Origin: Dyadobacter sp. CY323
GTDB taxonomy: Bacteria; Bacteroidota; Bacteroidia; Cytophagales; Spirosomataceae
NCBI RefSeq assembly: GCF_021390245.1
Contig: NZ_JAJUXH010000001.1
Coordinates: forward strand, 62,001-126,000
Direction: 5' to 3'
Length of the DNA: 64,000 nt
Shown here: positions 1-9,196 of the stretch, piece after piece
Layout: each line of letters begins with the position of its first letter
How positions within the stretch are numbered: the first letter of the stretch is position 1
The notes under the pieces: model-generated
Told to the model about the DNA's origin: nothing
The model's input: the letters and a program-made list of their open reading frames with translations, nothing else
Databases searched by the model: none
Translations under genes and position numbers: made by a program

Positions 1-32
1 GATACTGCTAGCTGCCTTTTTCTTTTGGTTAC

Positions 33-106
33 GGTCCGGTAGCTCAGCTGGATAGAGCAGCTGCCTTCTAAGCAGCAGGTCATGTGTTCGAATCACATCC
101 GGATCA
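33..106 (+). tRNA. tRNA-Arg (anticodon TCT)
   Basis: A complete cloverleaf can be folded by eye. The 7-bp acceptor stem pairs 33-39 with 99-105 (one G-T wobble), the D arm lies around 42-58, the anticodon stem pairs 60-64 with 72-76, and the T arm has the loop TTCGAAT. The anticodon loop CTTCTAA gives anticodon TCT at 67-69, which reads AGA arginine codons. The 3' CCA is not encoded. A strong hairpin with a T tract follows directly. Confidence 0.97.
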
Positions 107-109
107 CGT

Positions 110-140
110 AAAGCACACGAAAGTGTGCTTTTTTTGTTTT
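110..140 (+). terminator. Intrinsic terminator after tRNA-Arg
   Basis: AAAGCACAC (110-118) pairs with GTGTGCTTT (123-131) across a GAAA tetraloop and is followed by a run of T. A second, weaker GC hairpin with a T run follows around 143-180. This is a standard end for a single tRNA transcript. Confidence 0.9.
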
Positions 141-226
141 GAAAGAGTCGGCTGTCAAGCTGGCTCTTTTTTGTTTTTTTTCTCTAATTTGAGCGGCGTT
201 GCCAGTTTGTGAATTACCCTGCTCAT

Positions 227-1234
227 ATGAAACAGCTTTACCGGAGAATAAAAGACCGTTTATATAAGGTCTGGCTGAAATACAGGCCTCTTTTTTACGT
301 CTATTTTGCCTTCATCATTTTGCTGATCGTCTCGATCATCTATCGGGATTCTTACACAAACATGGTCGAAAAGGAGTGGGATTTGGGAGAGGGTTTTGTG
401 TTGTCCTGGCAATCGTCTCTTTTTCAGGATTTGCTCTTTTTCGGCTTCACAGGTTTCCTAAGTATGATTATCACGACCCGGGAACCTCATCAGGAAAATT
501 TCGATACCAGGGTGCACGCCATTGCAAACGCATTAAATGTAGGCTCGCGGACGAAAGATTTTATCAAGCGTGAAATTGAGGATCTGATGGTTTTCAATGA
601 AAAAACAACCGTCAACCTCACTATCGAGAATGCCTACCCCGATAAAAATCTTCTTGAACTATACTACGAGCGAACGACCATCAAGTCAAATATGTGTTCC
701 GATGTGCCTCAGGACGCGAAATTGAGAACCAATATTGTTCCCGGGCCGGATTACCATGGCGACTACGGGTACCTGAAAGTGCTCACTTATCAGTATATGA
801 AGGACGAATCAAAACGAATCGACGTTCACACAGGGAGCGTATATAAGTTCAGTCCGAAGGGATTTCTGGACAAGCGTACCGTGCCCATTGAGCCGCATGG
901 ATCGATTTTACAAACTTTGGCTTACAACCTTTACTGTCCATTTAATGGCTCAAAAGACAATATGCAGGACGTGTTTTTTACCGGCGATTTGCTTTTCACT
1001 GAGAAGTTTACGCTCACACTAAAAAATAAAACAAATTCGACGATCAAGTTCGATTTTTCTTACCCAAACCGGGCGCAGCCAAAGAGCAAGAACCATCAGT
1101 TACCGCCATCGATTACCGGTTCCGGGCAAATTGAACCGGGGTCTCAAAATAATAGAAAGAAGGATGCGACAATTGTCGTGTCAGATAAGTATCTTTCTAA
1201 ATCAGACCAATTTCAAATCTTTTTTTACACTTAA
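227..1234 (+). CDS. Two-helix membrane protein of unknown function
   Basis: I do not recognise the family. The N-terminus is basic. Two hydrophobic segments follow, at about residues 22-40 (YVYFAFIILLIVSII) and 66-84 (DLLFFGFTGFLSMIITT), and the remaining 250 or so residues look soluble. The soluble part is mixed alpha/beta with no motif I can name. I chose the ATG at 227. A GTG at 209 would add six residues, but neither start has a clear ribosome binding site. The gene stands alone, between the tRNA and a convergent gene. Confidence 0.75.
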   Translation: MKQLYRRIKDRLYKVWLKYRPLFYVYFAFIILLIVSIIYRDSYTNMVEKEWDLGEGFVLSWQSSLFQDLLFFGFTGFLSMIITTREPHQENFDTRVHAIANALNVGSRTKDFIKREIEDLMVFNEKTTVNLTIENAYPDKNLLELYYERTTIKSNMCSDVPQDAKLRTNIVPGPDYHGDYGYLKVLTYQYMKDESKRIDVHTGSVYKFSPKGFLDKRTVPIEPHGSILQTLAYNLYCPFNGSKDNMQDVFFTGDLLFTEKFTLTLKNKTNSTIKFDFSYPNRAQPKSKNHQLPPSITGSGQIEPGSQNNRKKDATIVVSDKYLSKSDQFQIFFYT

Positions 1235-1301
1235 ACCTTTCAGCTATGTGCAATGCAATTAAAGACCCAGGGAATAACTAATCGATTAGATTATTTCGAA
1301 A

Positions 1302-1330
1302 CCCCGGGCTGGTTAAAGTCCGACCCGGGG
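1302..1330. terminator. GC-rich hairpin between convergent genes
   Basis: CCCCGGG (1302-1308) pairs perfectly with CCCGGGG (1324-1330). It lies between the stops of two convergent genes, so it may end transcription from either side. There is no clean T tract, so the terminator role is tentative. Confidence 0.4.
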
Positions 1331-1385
1331 TAACAAATATTTTCTTGCCTAACCGCACAAGTCATTTACAGCCCTGCGAAACCAG

Positions 1386-2021
1386 CTACTTCTTCGCCGG
1401 ATAATCGGGAATGTTCTTTCCAAGGTATATATCCCGTTCACCTTTATACATATTACCGACATCCACAAGTTTCACGATCCCGCTTCCCCCGCGATTTTCC
1501 AGTTTGGCCATTCTTTCCTTTGTCAGTAGAGGATCGTCTGAAAATAGGAACTCGTCCAGATAATATTCATTTAAACCCGGCTCTTTTATTGTAATGTGAA
1601 TATGTGCGGGCTCATTATGGTTGGGGTAGGTGCCGGGACGCAACGTTACAAATTTGTAATTGCCTTTTTCATCTGTTTTCATCCAGGCGCGGATGTATCC
1701 GTGTCTCTTCGCCCAGCCTGTTTCATCGCCTTTTTTAGGATAGATACCTTTTTCATTTGTGTGATAAACATAGATAATCACGCCGGCGGCGGGTGTTTTC
1801 CCATCAGCCTTGAAAACAGTCCCATTAATACCCACTGGTTTTTTCCCTTCCCAGCTTACTTCGGGAAGTTTAGTAACGCTTTGGAGTTCTTCAAACGGAA
1901 CCGGATTTTCATAGATTGCCTCGCAGCCTTCACACGGACCGCCAACCTTTTTTTCATGCCAAAAAATAAATGCTCCCATGACAAAACAGAGAAACATCAG
2001 AACAATGGACCACTTTTTCAT
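1386..2021 (-). CDS. Intradiol ring-cleavage dioxygenase-like secreted protein
   Basis: The core matches the protocatechuate/catechol intradiol dioxygenase fold, in which non-haem Fe(III) is bound by two Tyr and two His. The likely ligands are visible: Tyr94 in GIYP, Tyr132 in TYPN, and His140 and His142 in AHIH. The segment INGTVFKADGKTPAAGV is the typical start of the domain. Unlike cytosolic catabolic enzymes it begins with a hydrophobic leader (residues 4-20), followed by Cys30 and Cys33, so it is probably exported or membrane anchored. No aromatic-degradation genes lie nearby. Such exported homologues are common in Bacteroidota and their substrate is generally unknown. Confidence 0.85.
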   Translation of the reverse strand: MKKWSIVLMFLCFVMGAFIFWHEKKVGGPCEGCEAIYENPVPFEELQSVTKLPEVSWEGKKPVGINGTVFKADGKTPAAGVIIYVYHTNEKGIYPKKGDETGWAKRHGYIRAWMKTDEKGNYKFVTLRPGTYPNHNEPAHIHITIKEPGLNEYYLDEFLFSDDPLLTKERMAKLENRGGSGIVKLVDVGNMYKGERDIYLGKNIPDYPAKK

Positions 2022-2372
2022 GATTACTGAGATTTGTGTTTGATGAAATGACTTCTTTGAAACTGCAGATCCCTCGGCTTGGGATTTACATCATAAAAGA
2101 AGGCGATCTATGTAACATGGCGAAAAAAAGTAGATGAACTGCGAAAAAAATAGATTTCCGATCCAAAATGCCACTGTTGGACTTACCGTTTAATAAGTTT
2201 TTCATTATCAATCTATTTGATTCCTAGCTAAATAGTGTTCTCCATTTTTTGAGGCAGTAATTTGTAATGGATCTTTTGTAAAAAATAGCTAAGAAGTGCC
2301 AAAAGATTGCTTTGAACATAGTTTATGCATAGCTTTTCGTCGTAATAACCCCACTCGAAAAAAATAACTAAT
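2022..2372. other. Intergenic region, no gene seen
   Basis: About 350 bases of AT-rich sequence between divergent genes. I see no credible short coding region and no clear hairpin. It presumably carries the promoters for both flanking genes. Confidence 0.6.
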
Positions 2373-2726
2373 ATGAGCATACTCTACGTAGATCATGAAA
2401 TCAACAATTTAAACTCTTTCAAAGCGTCGTTTCGCCGCGATGCGGAAATATTTGTAGCCAGCTCCACAAGCGAGGGCCTCCGGATTTTGAACGAGCAAAA
2501 AATCGATGTAATTTTTGCCGACCACCAGATGCCGGGCATGACTGGCCTCGAATTTTTGAAACAAGCCTCCAGTAATTTTCCCGCAAGTGTCCGGGTGCTG
2601 CTAACCGGCAATGCATATACCGACGAGTTCAAAATTGCAGCCGAAAAGGGTTACTTTCACAACTATATAAACAAACCCTGGGACGAGCAGCAACTCAGAC
2701 ATTTGATGATGTCGCATACATCCTAG
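2373..2726 (+). CDS. Stand-alone response regulator receiver protein
   Basis: A single CheY-like receiver domain fills the 117 residues, with no output domain. The phosphoacceptor is probably Asp50 in IFADHQMPG. The conserved Thr is in VLLTGNA and the conserved Lys in YINKPW. The acidic pair that binds Mg is unusual: the strand-1 motif reads YVDHE, so Asp7 is present but the next position is His8. The LTGNA...YINKPW pattern resembles receivers of the RpfG/HD-GYP type. No kinase is adjacent, so its partner is unknown. Confidence 0.88.
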   Translation: MSILYVDHEINNLNSFKASFRRDAEIFVASSTSEGLRILNEQKIDVIFADHQMPGMTGLEFLKQASSNFPASVRVLLTGNAYTDEFKIAAEKGYFHNYINKPWDEQQLRHLMMSHTS

Positions 2727-2743
2727 TCCCGCGCAGGTACCGC

Positions 2744-2791
2744 CCCGATGTTGGTGTTTCCTCACCCGATGTTGGTGTTTTCACCAACATC
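2744..2791 (+). repeat. GTTGGTG/CACCAAC palindrome, with a tandem half copy
   Basis: The 16-mer CCCGATGTTGGTGTTT occurs at 2744-2759 and again at 2765-2780. The second copy forms a perfect 10-bp stem, GATGTTGGTG (2768-2777) with CACCAACATC (2782-2791), around a TTTT loop. It lies 18 bases after the stop of the receiver gene. Related palindromes occur at 18406 and 49517, both also shortly after a stop codon. Confidence 0.8.
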
Positions 2792-2910
2792 ACCCCCTCC
2801 AAAAAAAATTGCTGTACGAATATTTGCTGAAAATATATTTCATTACATTGTGAAATCAATTTCCGACGAATTGTCCTTCATTCTTTTGCCGCGAGGCTAA
2901 ACCATATAAA

Positions 2911-4554
2911 ATGAAAAGAAGAGATTTCATGCAGATGTCCGGTATGGGGATTGGTGCAATGATGCTGCCGTCCGTACCTGTCATTGGTAATCCCGTGTCT
3001 GCCGAGCATTTACTGGAATCCTGGATGGATGCCGCTGACAAAAAGAAACTCACCGAAATCGCATTGAATGCGGCCAGGAGTAAAGGCGCAACGTACACGG
3101 ATGTACGGATTGGACGTTACCTTCAGCAATATTTGTTTACGCGGGAGAAGCAGGTTCAAAACATCGTGAATGCCGAATCGTACGGCATTGGGATCCGCGT
3201 CATTGCAAATGGCACCTGGGGTTTCTCGGCGACCAGTGACGTTACCGCAGATGGAATTGCCAAATGCGCAGCCACGGCAGTTGCCATTGCCAAAGCCAAC
3301 TCAAAATTCCAGAAAGAGCCGGTTGTGCTGGCCGAGCAGAAAGGGGTGGGAGATAAGGTGTGGAAGACGCCCATTGTCAAAAATGCATTTGAAATCCCGG
3401 TTCGCGAAAAGATTGACTTACTGATGAATGTCAATAACAAGGCACTCGAAGGTGGGGCTAGTTTTGTTACCTCCAATCTTTTTTTTGTCAACGAACAAAA
3501 ATATTTTGCTTCCTCCGACGGATCATTCATCGACCAGGATGTGCACCGGATCTGGCCGACTTTTACGGTAACAGTGACGGACAAAGCAGCTGGAAAGTTC
3601 AAAACCCGCGATGCGATCAGCTCGCCCATGGGAATGGGATATGAATATTTGGATGGGATCGCTTCGGAGAAAATCGCCGGCCCGAATGGACTGGTAGGGT
3701 ACCGCAATTCGTACGATATGGTCGAAGATGCGGTTACTGCGGCGAGACAGGCGAAAGAAAAAATTACAGCCAAAACGGTTCAGGCTGGCAAGTATGACCT
3801 TGTTTTAGATCCCAACCATTTGGGACTTACCATTCATGAATCGGTAGGCCACCCGACCGAGCTCGATCGGGTACTCGGGTATGAAGCGAATTACGCAGGC
3901 ACCAGTTTCGCGACTCTGGACAAATGGCAATCCAAAAATTTTGCATACGGAAGTAAGCTTGTCAACATCGTAGCTGACAAAACGCAGCCTCATACATTGG
4001 GAGCTGTCGGTTACGACGACGAGGGTGTGCCTTGTAAAGAATGGGACATTATTAAGGATGGTATTCTGGTTAATTATCAGGCGATCCGTGATCAGGTGAA
4101 AATCATTGGTGAAAAAGAATCGCACGGCTGCTGTTATGCGGACAACTGGAATTCGGTACAATTTCAGCGGATGCCTAACATTTCTCTGAAACCCGGAGCT
4201 GAGAAGCGAAGTGTCATGGATATGATCAAAGGTGTGGAAAAGGGTATTTACATTATTGGCAGAGGTTCCTATTCCATTGATCAGCAACGGTATAACTTTC
4301 AGTTTGGCGGACAGGTATTTTACGAAATCAAAAACGGCGAGCTAACCGGCATGCTCGACGACGTAGCTTATCAGTCCAATACCCAGGAATTTTGGAACTC
4401 CTGCGTGCAGCTTTGCGATAAAGACGATTACCGTACATTCGGCTCATTCTTCGACGGAAAAGGCCAGCCCGGCCAGGTTAGTGCCGTCTCACACGGCAGT
4501 TCGACAACCCGGTTTAATGGAGTTAATGTGATTAATACGGGGAGGAGGATTTAG
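2911..4554 (+). CDS. tldD: TldD-family metallopeptidase with twin-arginine leader (copy 1)
   Basis: This is a TldD/PmbA (peptidase U62) protein of 547 residues. The catalytic zinc motif HExxxH is present as His309-Glu310-SVG-His314. TldD acts with a non-catalytic partner, TldE, as a heterodimeric protease on unfolded peptides; in E. coli it matures microcin B17. The N-terminus MKRRDF followed by a hydrophobic stretch is a twin-arginine (Tat) type leader, whereas the well-studied enzymes are cytosolic. A TldE-like partner follows at 4743, and a second TldD/TldE pair lies directly downstream. The two TldD copies are very similar along their whole length, so this is an old tandem duplication. 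Confidence 0.93.
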   Translation: MKRRDFMQMSGMGIGAMMLPSVPVIGNPVSAEHLLESWMDAADKKKLTEIALNAARSKGATYTDVRIGRYLQQYLFTREKQVQNIVNAESYGIGIRVIANGTWGFSATSDVTADGIAKCAATAVAIAKANSKFQKEPVVLAEQKGVGDKVWKTPIVKNAFEIPVREKIDLLMNVNNKALEGGASFVTSNLFFVNEQKYFASSDGSFIDQDVHRIWPTFTVTVTDKAAGKFKTRDAISSPMGMGYEYLDGIASEKIAGPNGLVGYRNSYDMVEDAVTAARQAKEKITAKTVQAGKYDLVLDPNHLGLTIHESVGHPTELDRVLGYEANYAGTSFATLDKWQSKNFAYGSKLVNIVADKTQPHTLGAVGYDDEGVPCKEWDIIKDGILVNYQAIRDQVKIIGEKESHGCCYADNWNSVQFQRMPNISLKPGAEKRSVMDMIKGVEKGIYIIGRGSYSIDQQRYNFQFGGQVFYEIKNGELTGMLDDVAYQSNTQEFWNSCVQLCDKDDYRTFGSFFDGKGQPGQVSAVSHGSSTTRFNGVNVINTGRRI

Positions 4555-4562
4555 GGGAGGGG

Positions 4563-4740
4563 AAGGTCATTAATTGTCATTAATAATCACTCGTTGTCAT
4601 TGGTGGTCATTTATGTTGAAGATGTTAACATAATAGCAGCACGTCAGATAAATACTAAAACAACTAATGACAATCAATGACTACAATGACCATCTCACCA
4701 AAACAACTAATGACCATAAATGACTACTAATGACATTAGA
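4563..4740. repeat. TCATT / AATGAC inverted repeat array
   Basis: The left half (about 4565-4613) has four or five spaced copies of GTCATT. The right half (about 4665-4736) has six spaced copies of AATGAC[ACT]. Together they could fold into a long imperfect hairpin over a unique centre. The same array type lies at 9869-10055, and a short piece at 49571-49600. The array fills the space between tldD copy 1 and its TldE partner. Confidence 0.75.
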
Positions 4741-4742
4741 AC

Positions 4743-6059
4743 ATGGCAATACTATCAAAAGAAGAGGCAAAAAAAATAATAGATAAGGTACTGGCACTGT
4801 CCACGGCTGACGAAATCAGTGTCGGACTTTCCGGCGACCGTAGCGGGAATATCCGTTATGCCAGAAACTCCGTTTCAACCAGTGGTGAAACGACGGATTT
4901 GTCACTTTCCGTTACCTCGGTTTTTGGTAAAAAATCAGGTACGGCTACGATCAACGAATTTGATGACGCATCGCTGGAAAAAACGGTAAGACGCGCCGAG
5001 GAAATCGCCAAGCTGGCGCCGGACAATCCGGAATATATGCCTATGCTCGGCCCGCAGCAATTTCTGGAAACCAAATCTTTCGCGGAAAGTACCGCGGCGA
5101 TCAATCCCGATTTTCGCGCCCAGGCTGCATTCAACAGCATCGATCCATGCATTAAAAAGAATCTTACGGCTGCCGGATTTTTGCAGGATAGCGCCGGGTT
5201 TTCTGCGATGGGAAATAACAAAGGCCTGTTTGGTTACAACCGGGCCACTTCCGTCGACTTTTCCATTACCGTTCGCACTGCCGACGGTACAGGCTCCGGA
5301 TACGTTGCCCGCGATTATAACGATGCCTCCAAACTGGATACAAAATCTGCTACCGAAGTCGCCATGCAGAAAGCATTGGCATCTGTAAACACAAAAGCGC
5401 TGGAACCGGGAAAGTACACTGTAATCCTGGAACCGACTGCGGGAGTGGATTTACTGCAAAATATGATGCGGAGCATGGATGCCCGTAATGCAGACGAGGG
5501 CAGAAGCTTTTTAGGTAAAAAAGGCGGTGGCACCCGACTGGGCGAAAAGCTTTTTGATGAACGTGTTACCATCTACTCCGATCCCATGAACCTGGAAATC
5601 CCCGGTTCGCCATTCAGTGGAGACGGGCGGCCACAGGAAAAGGTAACCTGGATCGAAAAAGGAGTAGTGAAAAATATGTACTATTCAAGGTTCTGGGCTC
5701 AAAAACAAGGAGTGAAGGCAACCCCGCCACCATCGGGATTTATATTTGAAGGTGGAAACGAATCACTAGCGGATTTGATAAAAGGAACGGAGAAAGGCAT
5801 TCTGGTAACCCGTTTCTGGTACATACGGGCCGTCGATCCACAAACCTTATTGTACACAGGCTTAACACGTGACGGTACATTTTACATTGAAAACGGGCAG
5901 ATCAAATATCCGGTGAAAAACTTCCGGTTTAACGAAAGTCCGGTGATTATGCTGAACAACGTCGAAGCGATAGGGAAACCGGTTCGCGCCAGTGGAAATC
6001 TGATCCCGCCTCTGAAAATCAGAGACTTTACATTCACAAGCCTGTCTGATGCGGTGTAA
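4743..6059 (+). CDS. TldE/PmbA-like partner protein (copy 1)
   Basis: A TldD/PmbA family member of 438 residues. It lacks the HExxxH motif of its neighbour, as expected for the non-catalytic TldE (PmbA) subunit. Family features include NIRYARNSVSTSGE near residue 40 and the C-terminal NFRFNESPVIMLNNVE region. No signal peptide is visible: the protein starts MAILSKEEAKK, in contrast to the Tat-type leader on the TldD partner. It could travel with TldD as a passenger, or the TldD leader may only act as an anchor. The gene begins 2 bases after the AATGAC repeat array. Confidence 0.9.
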   Translation: MAILSKEEAKKIIDKVLALSTADEISVGLSGDRSGNIRYARNSVSTSGETTDLSLSVTSVFGKKSGTATINEFDDASLEKTVRRAEEIAKLAPDNPEYMPMLGPQQFLETKSFAESTAAINPDFRAQAAFNSIDPCIKKNLTAAGFLQDSAGFSAMGNNKGLFGYNRATSVDFSITVRTADGTGSGYVARDYNDASKLDTKSATEVAMQKALASVNTKALEPGKYTVILEPTAGVDLLQNMMRSMDARNADEGRSFLGKKGGGTRLGEKLFDERVTIYSDPMNLEIPGSPFSGDGRPQEKVTWIEKGVVKNMYYSRFWAQKQGVKATPPPSGFIFEGGNESLADLIKGTEKGILVTRFWYIRAVDPQTLLYTGLTRDGTFYIENGQIKYPVKNFRFNESPVIMLNNVEAIGKPVRASGNLIPPLKIRDFTFTSLSDAV

Positions 6060-6187
6060 CCATTTAAATGGATATCCAGCCTTACATAAAAAGTGGATTG
6101 ATTCGAAAACGTGTTTTTAATATCTTATCCAATACGTTTTAATCGGATTTCAACCAATCTCATCACTATTAGCAAAACTTATACACC

Positions 6188-7825
6188 TTGAAAAGAAGAG
6201 ATTTTGTACAACTGGCTGGATTAGGAACCGGAGCGTTCCTGCTGCCTGGCCTGGCAATGGGCAGGATTGTTTCCCCGGAGGCATTTCTAAATCCCGGAGA
6301 TGATGTCGCTGTCAAGAAAAGGCTGGCAGATGCGGCCCTCAATGCCGCCAAGTCCAAAGGTGCCTCTTATGCCGACGTTAGGATCGGGCGCTATCTCAAT
6401 CAATTTGTGATTACGAGGGAAGATAAAGTTCAGAATATCGTCAATACTGAATCGTATGGCGTAGGTGTACGGGTAATTGCAAATGGGTGCTGGGGTTTTG
6501 CGGCGGTGGTCGATGTGAAAAGTGAGGCTCAAATGGCAAAAGCGGCCGAGGATGCCGTTGCCATTGCGAAAGCAAATGCAAAGCTGATGAAAGAGCCGGT
6601 TCAGCTGGCGCCTCAAAAGGGTTTTGGCGAAGTAAGCTGGAAAGCGCCGATCAAGAAAAATGCATTTGAGGTACCTGTGAAAGAGAAGGCAGATCTGCTT
6701 CTTTCGGTCAATGCGGCGGCGATGGCAAATGGGGCTAACTACGTGAATTCGGTCATGTTTTTGGTAAATGAACAGAAATACTTTGCGTCGACAGACGGTT
6801 CCTACATTGATCAGGACGTACATAGGATCTGGCCGATTTTTAATATCACGGCCATCGATCCCAAAACCGGGAAATTTGAAACCCGGAATGCATTAAGTGC
6901 CCCAATGGGAATGGGGTACGATTATCTTCAGGTGAATCCAAAAGATAAAGTTACCGGCGTAACTACCCGTTATAATATGGGTTACGATATGCTGGAAGAT
7001 GCCACTGCCGGCGCCAAACAAGCCAAAGAAAAACTGACTGCAAAGTCTGTGGAAGCGGGTAAATATGACCTGATCCTCGATCCATCCCATTTATGGCTAA
7101 CGATCCATGAATCGGTCGGCCACCCGCTCGAACTCGACCGGGTACTTGGTTATGAAGCGAATTTCGCGGGTACTTCTTTTGCGACTTTGGACAAATGGCA
7201 ATCCAAAAATTTCCAATATGGCAGCAAGCAAGTGAACCTGGTCGCCGACAAATTGCAGGTAGGCTCGCTGGGTGCAGTTGGTTGGGACGATGAAGGTGTG
7301 AATACCAAAAAATGGGATCTGGTTAAAGATGGTGTTTTGGTTAACTACCAGGCGATCCGCGACCAGGCGCATATCATCGGAGAAAAAGAATCGCACGGTT
7401 GCTGCTATGCCGATTCGTGGAGCTCGGTGCAGTTCCAGCGTATGCCAAACGTATCGCTGGCCGCCGGAAAAACGCCATTGTCAGTGGATGATATGATCAA
7501 GGATGTTAAAAAAGGCATTTATATCATCGGCGACGGTTCTTTCTCCATTGATCAGCAGCGATATAACTTTCAGTTCGGAGGCCAGTTGTTTTACGAAATC
7601 AAAGACGGGAAGATCGTTGGTATGCTCAAAGATGTGGCTTATCAGTCTAATACCCAGGAGTTCTGGAATTCTTGCGTGCAGGTTTGCGATGATAAAGACT
7701 ATCGTTTGGGCGGTTCTTTCTTTGACGGAAAAGGTCAGCCTTCGCAGTCGAGCGCTGTTTCGCACGGAAGTTCGACAGCCCGTTTCAACGGAGTGAATGT
7801 GATCAATACAGCCAGAAAAATCTAA
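6188..7825 (+). CDS. tldD: TldD-family metallopeptidase with twin-arginine leader (copy 2)
   Basis: Paralogue of the gene at 2911. The zinc motif is His307-Glu308-SVG-His312. The start is a TTG at 6188, chosen because it gives MKRRDF in register with the Tat-like leader of copy 1; no ATG lies near. The region from residue 300 to the C-terminus is almost identical in pattern to copy 1, including QSKNF, KESHGCCYAD and the SHGSST C-terminal motif. The spacing of 11 bases to the following TldE gene indicates co-transcription. The substrate is unknown and no precursor peptide is evident nearby. Confidence 0.93.
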   Translation: MKRRDFVQLAGLGTGAFLLPGLAMGRIVSPEAFLNPGDDVAVKKRLADAALNAAKSKGASYADVRIGRYLNQFVITREDKVQNIVNTESYGVGVRVIANGCWGFAAVVDVKSEAQMAKAAEDAVAIAKANAKLMKEPVQLAPQKGFGEVSWKAPIKKNAFEVPVKEKADLLLSVNAAAMANGANYVNSVMFLVNEQKYFASTDGSYIDQDVHRIWPIFNITAIDPKTGKFETRNALSAPMGMGYDYLQVNPKDKVTGVTTRYNMGYDMLEDATAGAKQAKEKLTAKSVEAGKYDLILDPSHLWLTIHESVGHPLELDRVLGYEANFAGTSFATLDKWQSKNFQYGSKQVNLVADKLQVGSLGAVGWDDEGVNTKKWDLVKDGVLVNYQAIRDQAHIIGEKESHGCCYADSWSSVQFQRMPNVSLAAGKTPLSVDDMIKDVKKGIYIIGDGSFSIDQQRYNFQFGGQLFYEIKDGKIVGMLKDVAYQSNTQEFWNSCVQVCDDKDYRLGGSFFDGKGQPSQSSAVSHGSSTARFNGVNVINTARKI

Positions 7826-7836
7826 CCGGAACAGCC

Positions 7837-9174
7837 ATGTCAATCATATTAACCGAAGCAGAAGCAAAAGCTTTACTGCAAAAAGTGCTGAAATATTCCA
7901 AAGCAGATGAATGCGAGGCAAATATTCTGGGCGAGGAGCGAGGAAATCTGCGATATGCCAGAAATGAGGTATCGACCAGCGGATCATTGATCAATCAAAA
8001 TTTATCGGTGCAATCTGCTTTTGGCAAAAAAGTGGGCGTTGCAACCATTGACGAATTCAGTGACGAATCCATTGAAAGATGTGTGCGGAGATCGGAGGAA
8101 CTGGCTCAGCTAGCGCCGGAAAACCCGGAATATGTCAGCGTTTTAGGACCGCAAACTTACGGCAAGTCCAATGGATTTTTCGAATCAACAGCTGCTGTTA
8201 CACCGGATGTCCGGGCTGATGCCGTCGCAAAAAGTCTCGAACTATCCCGTGCTCAAAATCTGACGGCCGCCGGTTTTCTTGAAAACCGCAAAGGATATTC
8301 GGCCATGATGAATTCAAAAGGCCTTTTTGCATATTATCCCAGCACCAATGTCAACTTTACGCTGACGGTGCGCACACCGGATGGAACCGGTTCAGGATAT
8401 GTGGCGCGGGGATATAGTGATATAAAAAAGCTGGATACTGCCGCGGCCACGACTATTGCCATACAAAAGGCAAAAGGTTCAATGGGTGCGAAGGCTCTGG
8501 AACCTGGAAAGTATACCGTGATCCTGGAACCGACCGCAGCAGTGGTATTACTGGAAAATATCTTTTTTGGAATGGATGCCAGAAGTGCGGACGAGGGAAG
8601 GTCGTTCCTGAGCAAGCCGGGCGGAAAAACCAAACTGAATGAAAAGATCGTTGATGAGCGCGTCAACATTTATACCGATCCTGCGAATCCTGAGCTGCCT
8701 TCTTCACCCTGGTCCGGTGACGGTCAGCCGCTCAATAAAATGAGCCTGATTGAAAAGGGAGTTGTTAAAAACATGTTTTATTCCAGATACTGGGCACAAA
8801 AAAATAATGTAAAACCGGTACCATTCCCCAGCAATGTAATCATGGATGGAGGCACTGCGACACTCGAAGAGATGATCAAATCGACGAAACAGGGCATATT
8901 GGTTACGAAACTCTGGTACATTCGGTCGGTGGATCCGCAAACATTGTTGCAAACCGGCCTCACGCGGGATGGTACTTTTTACATTGAGAACGGTGTCATC
9001 AAACATCCGGTGAAAAACTTCCGTTTTAATGAAAGTCCGGTGATCATGTTGAACAATCTGGAAACGTTAGGCAAACCGGAACGGGTAGTAAGTACAGAAT
9101 CGGACCAAAATTATTTGATACCCCCGATGAAAATCAGGGAATTTACATTTTCATCACTTTCCGACGCGGTTTAG
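7837..9174 (+). CDS. TldE/PmbA-like partner protein (copy 2)
   Basis: Non-catalytic TldD/PmbA family member of 445 residues, paralogous to the gene at 4743. It shares NLRYARNEVSTSG near residue 40, the GTGSGYVAR segment and the C-terminal NFRFNESPVIMLNN motif. HExxxH is absent and no signal peptide is visible. It lies 11 bases after tldD copy 2 and 22 bases before the DUF4159 gene, in one tight transcription unit. The pairing of each TldD with its own adjacent TldE argues for two separate heterodimers rather than one spare copy. Confidence 0.9.
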   Translation: MSIILTEAEAKALLQKVLKYSKADECEANILGEERGNLRYARNEVSTSGSLINQNLSVQSAFGKKVGVATIDEFSDESIERCVRRSEELAQLAPENPEYVSVLGPQTYGKSNGFFESTAAVTPDVRADAVAKSLELSRAQNLTAAGFLENRKGYSAMMNSKGLFAYYPSTNVNFTLTVRTPDGTGSGYVARGYSDIKKLDTAAATTIAIQKAKGSMGAKALEPGKYTVILEPTAAVVLLENIFFGMDARSADEGRSFLSKPGGKTKLNEKIVDERVNIYTDPANPELPSSPWSGDGQPLNKMSLIEKGVVKNMFYSRYWAQKNNVKPVPFPSNVIMDGGTATLEEMIKSTKQGILVTKLWYIRSVDPQTLLQTGLTRDGTFYIENGVIKHPVKNFRFNESPVIMLNNLETLGKPERVVSTESDQNYLIPPMKIREFTFSSLSDAV

Positions 9175-9196
9175 GTTGATGGGTTGACAAGGAAGC

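Noticed and set aside
1596..2030. Plus-strand reading frame opposite the dioxygenase gene
   Set aside because: It is the antisense shadow of a well-supported gene with clear iron ligands and has no family features.
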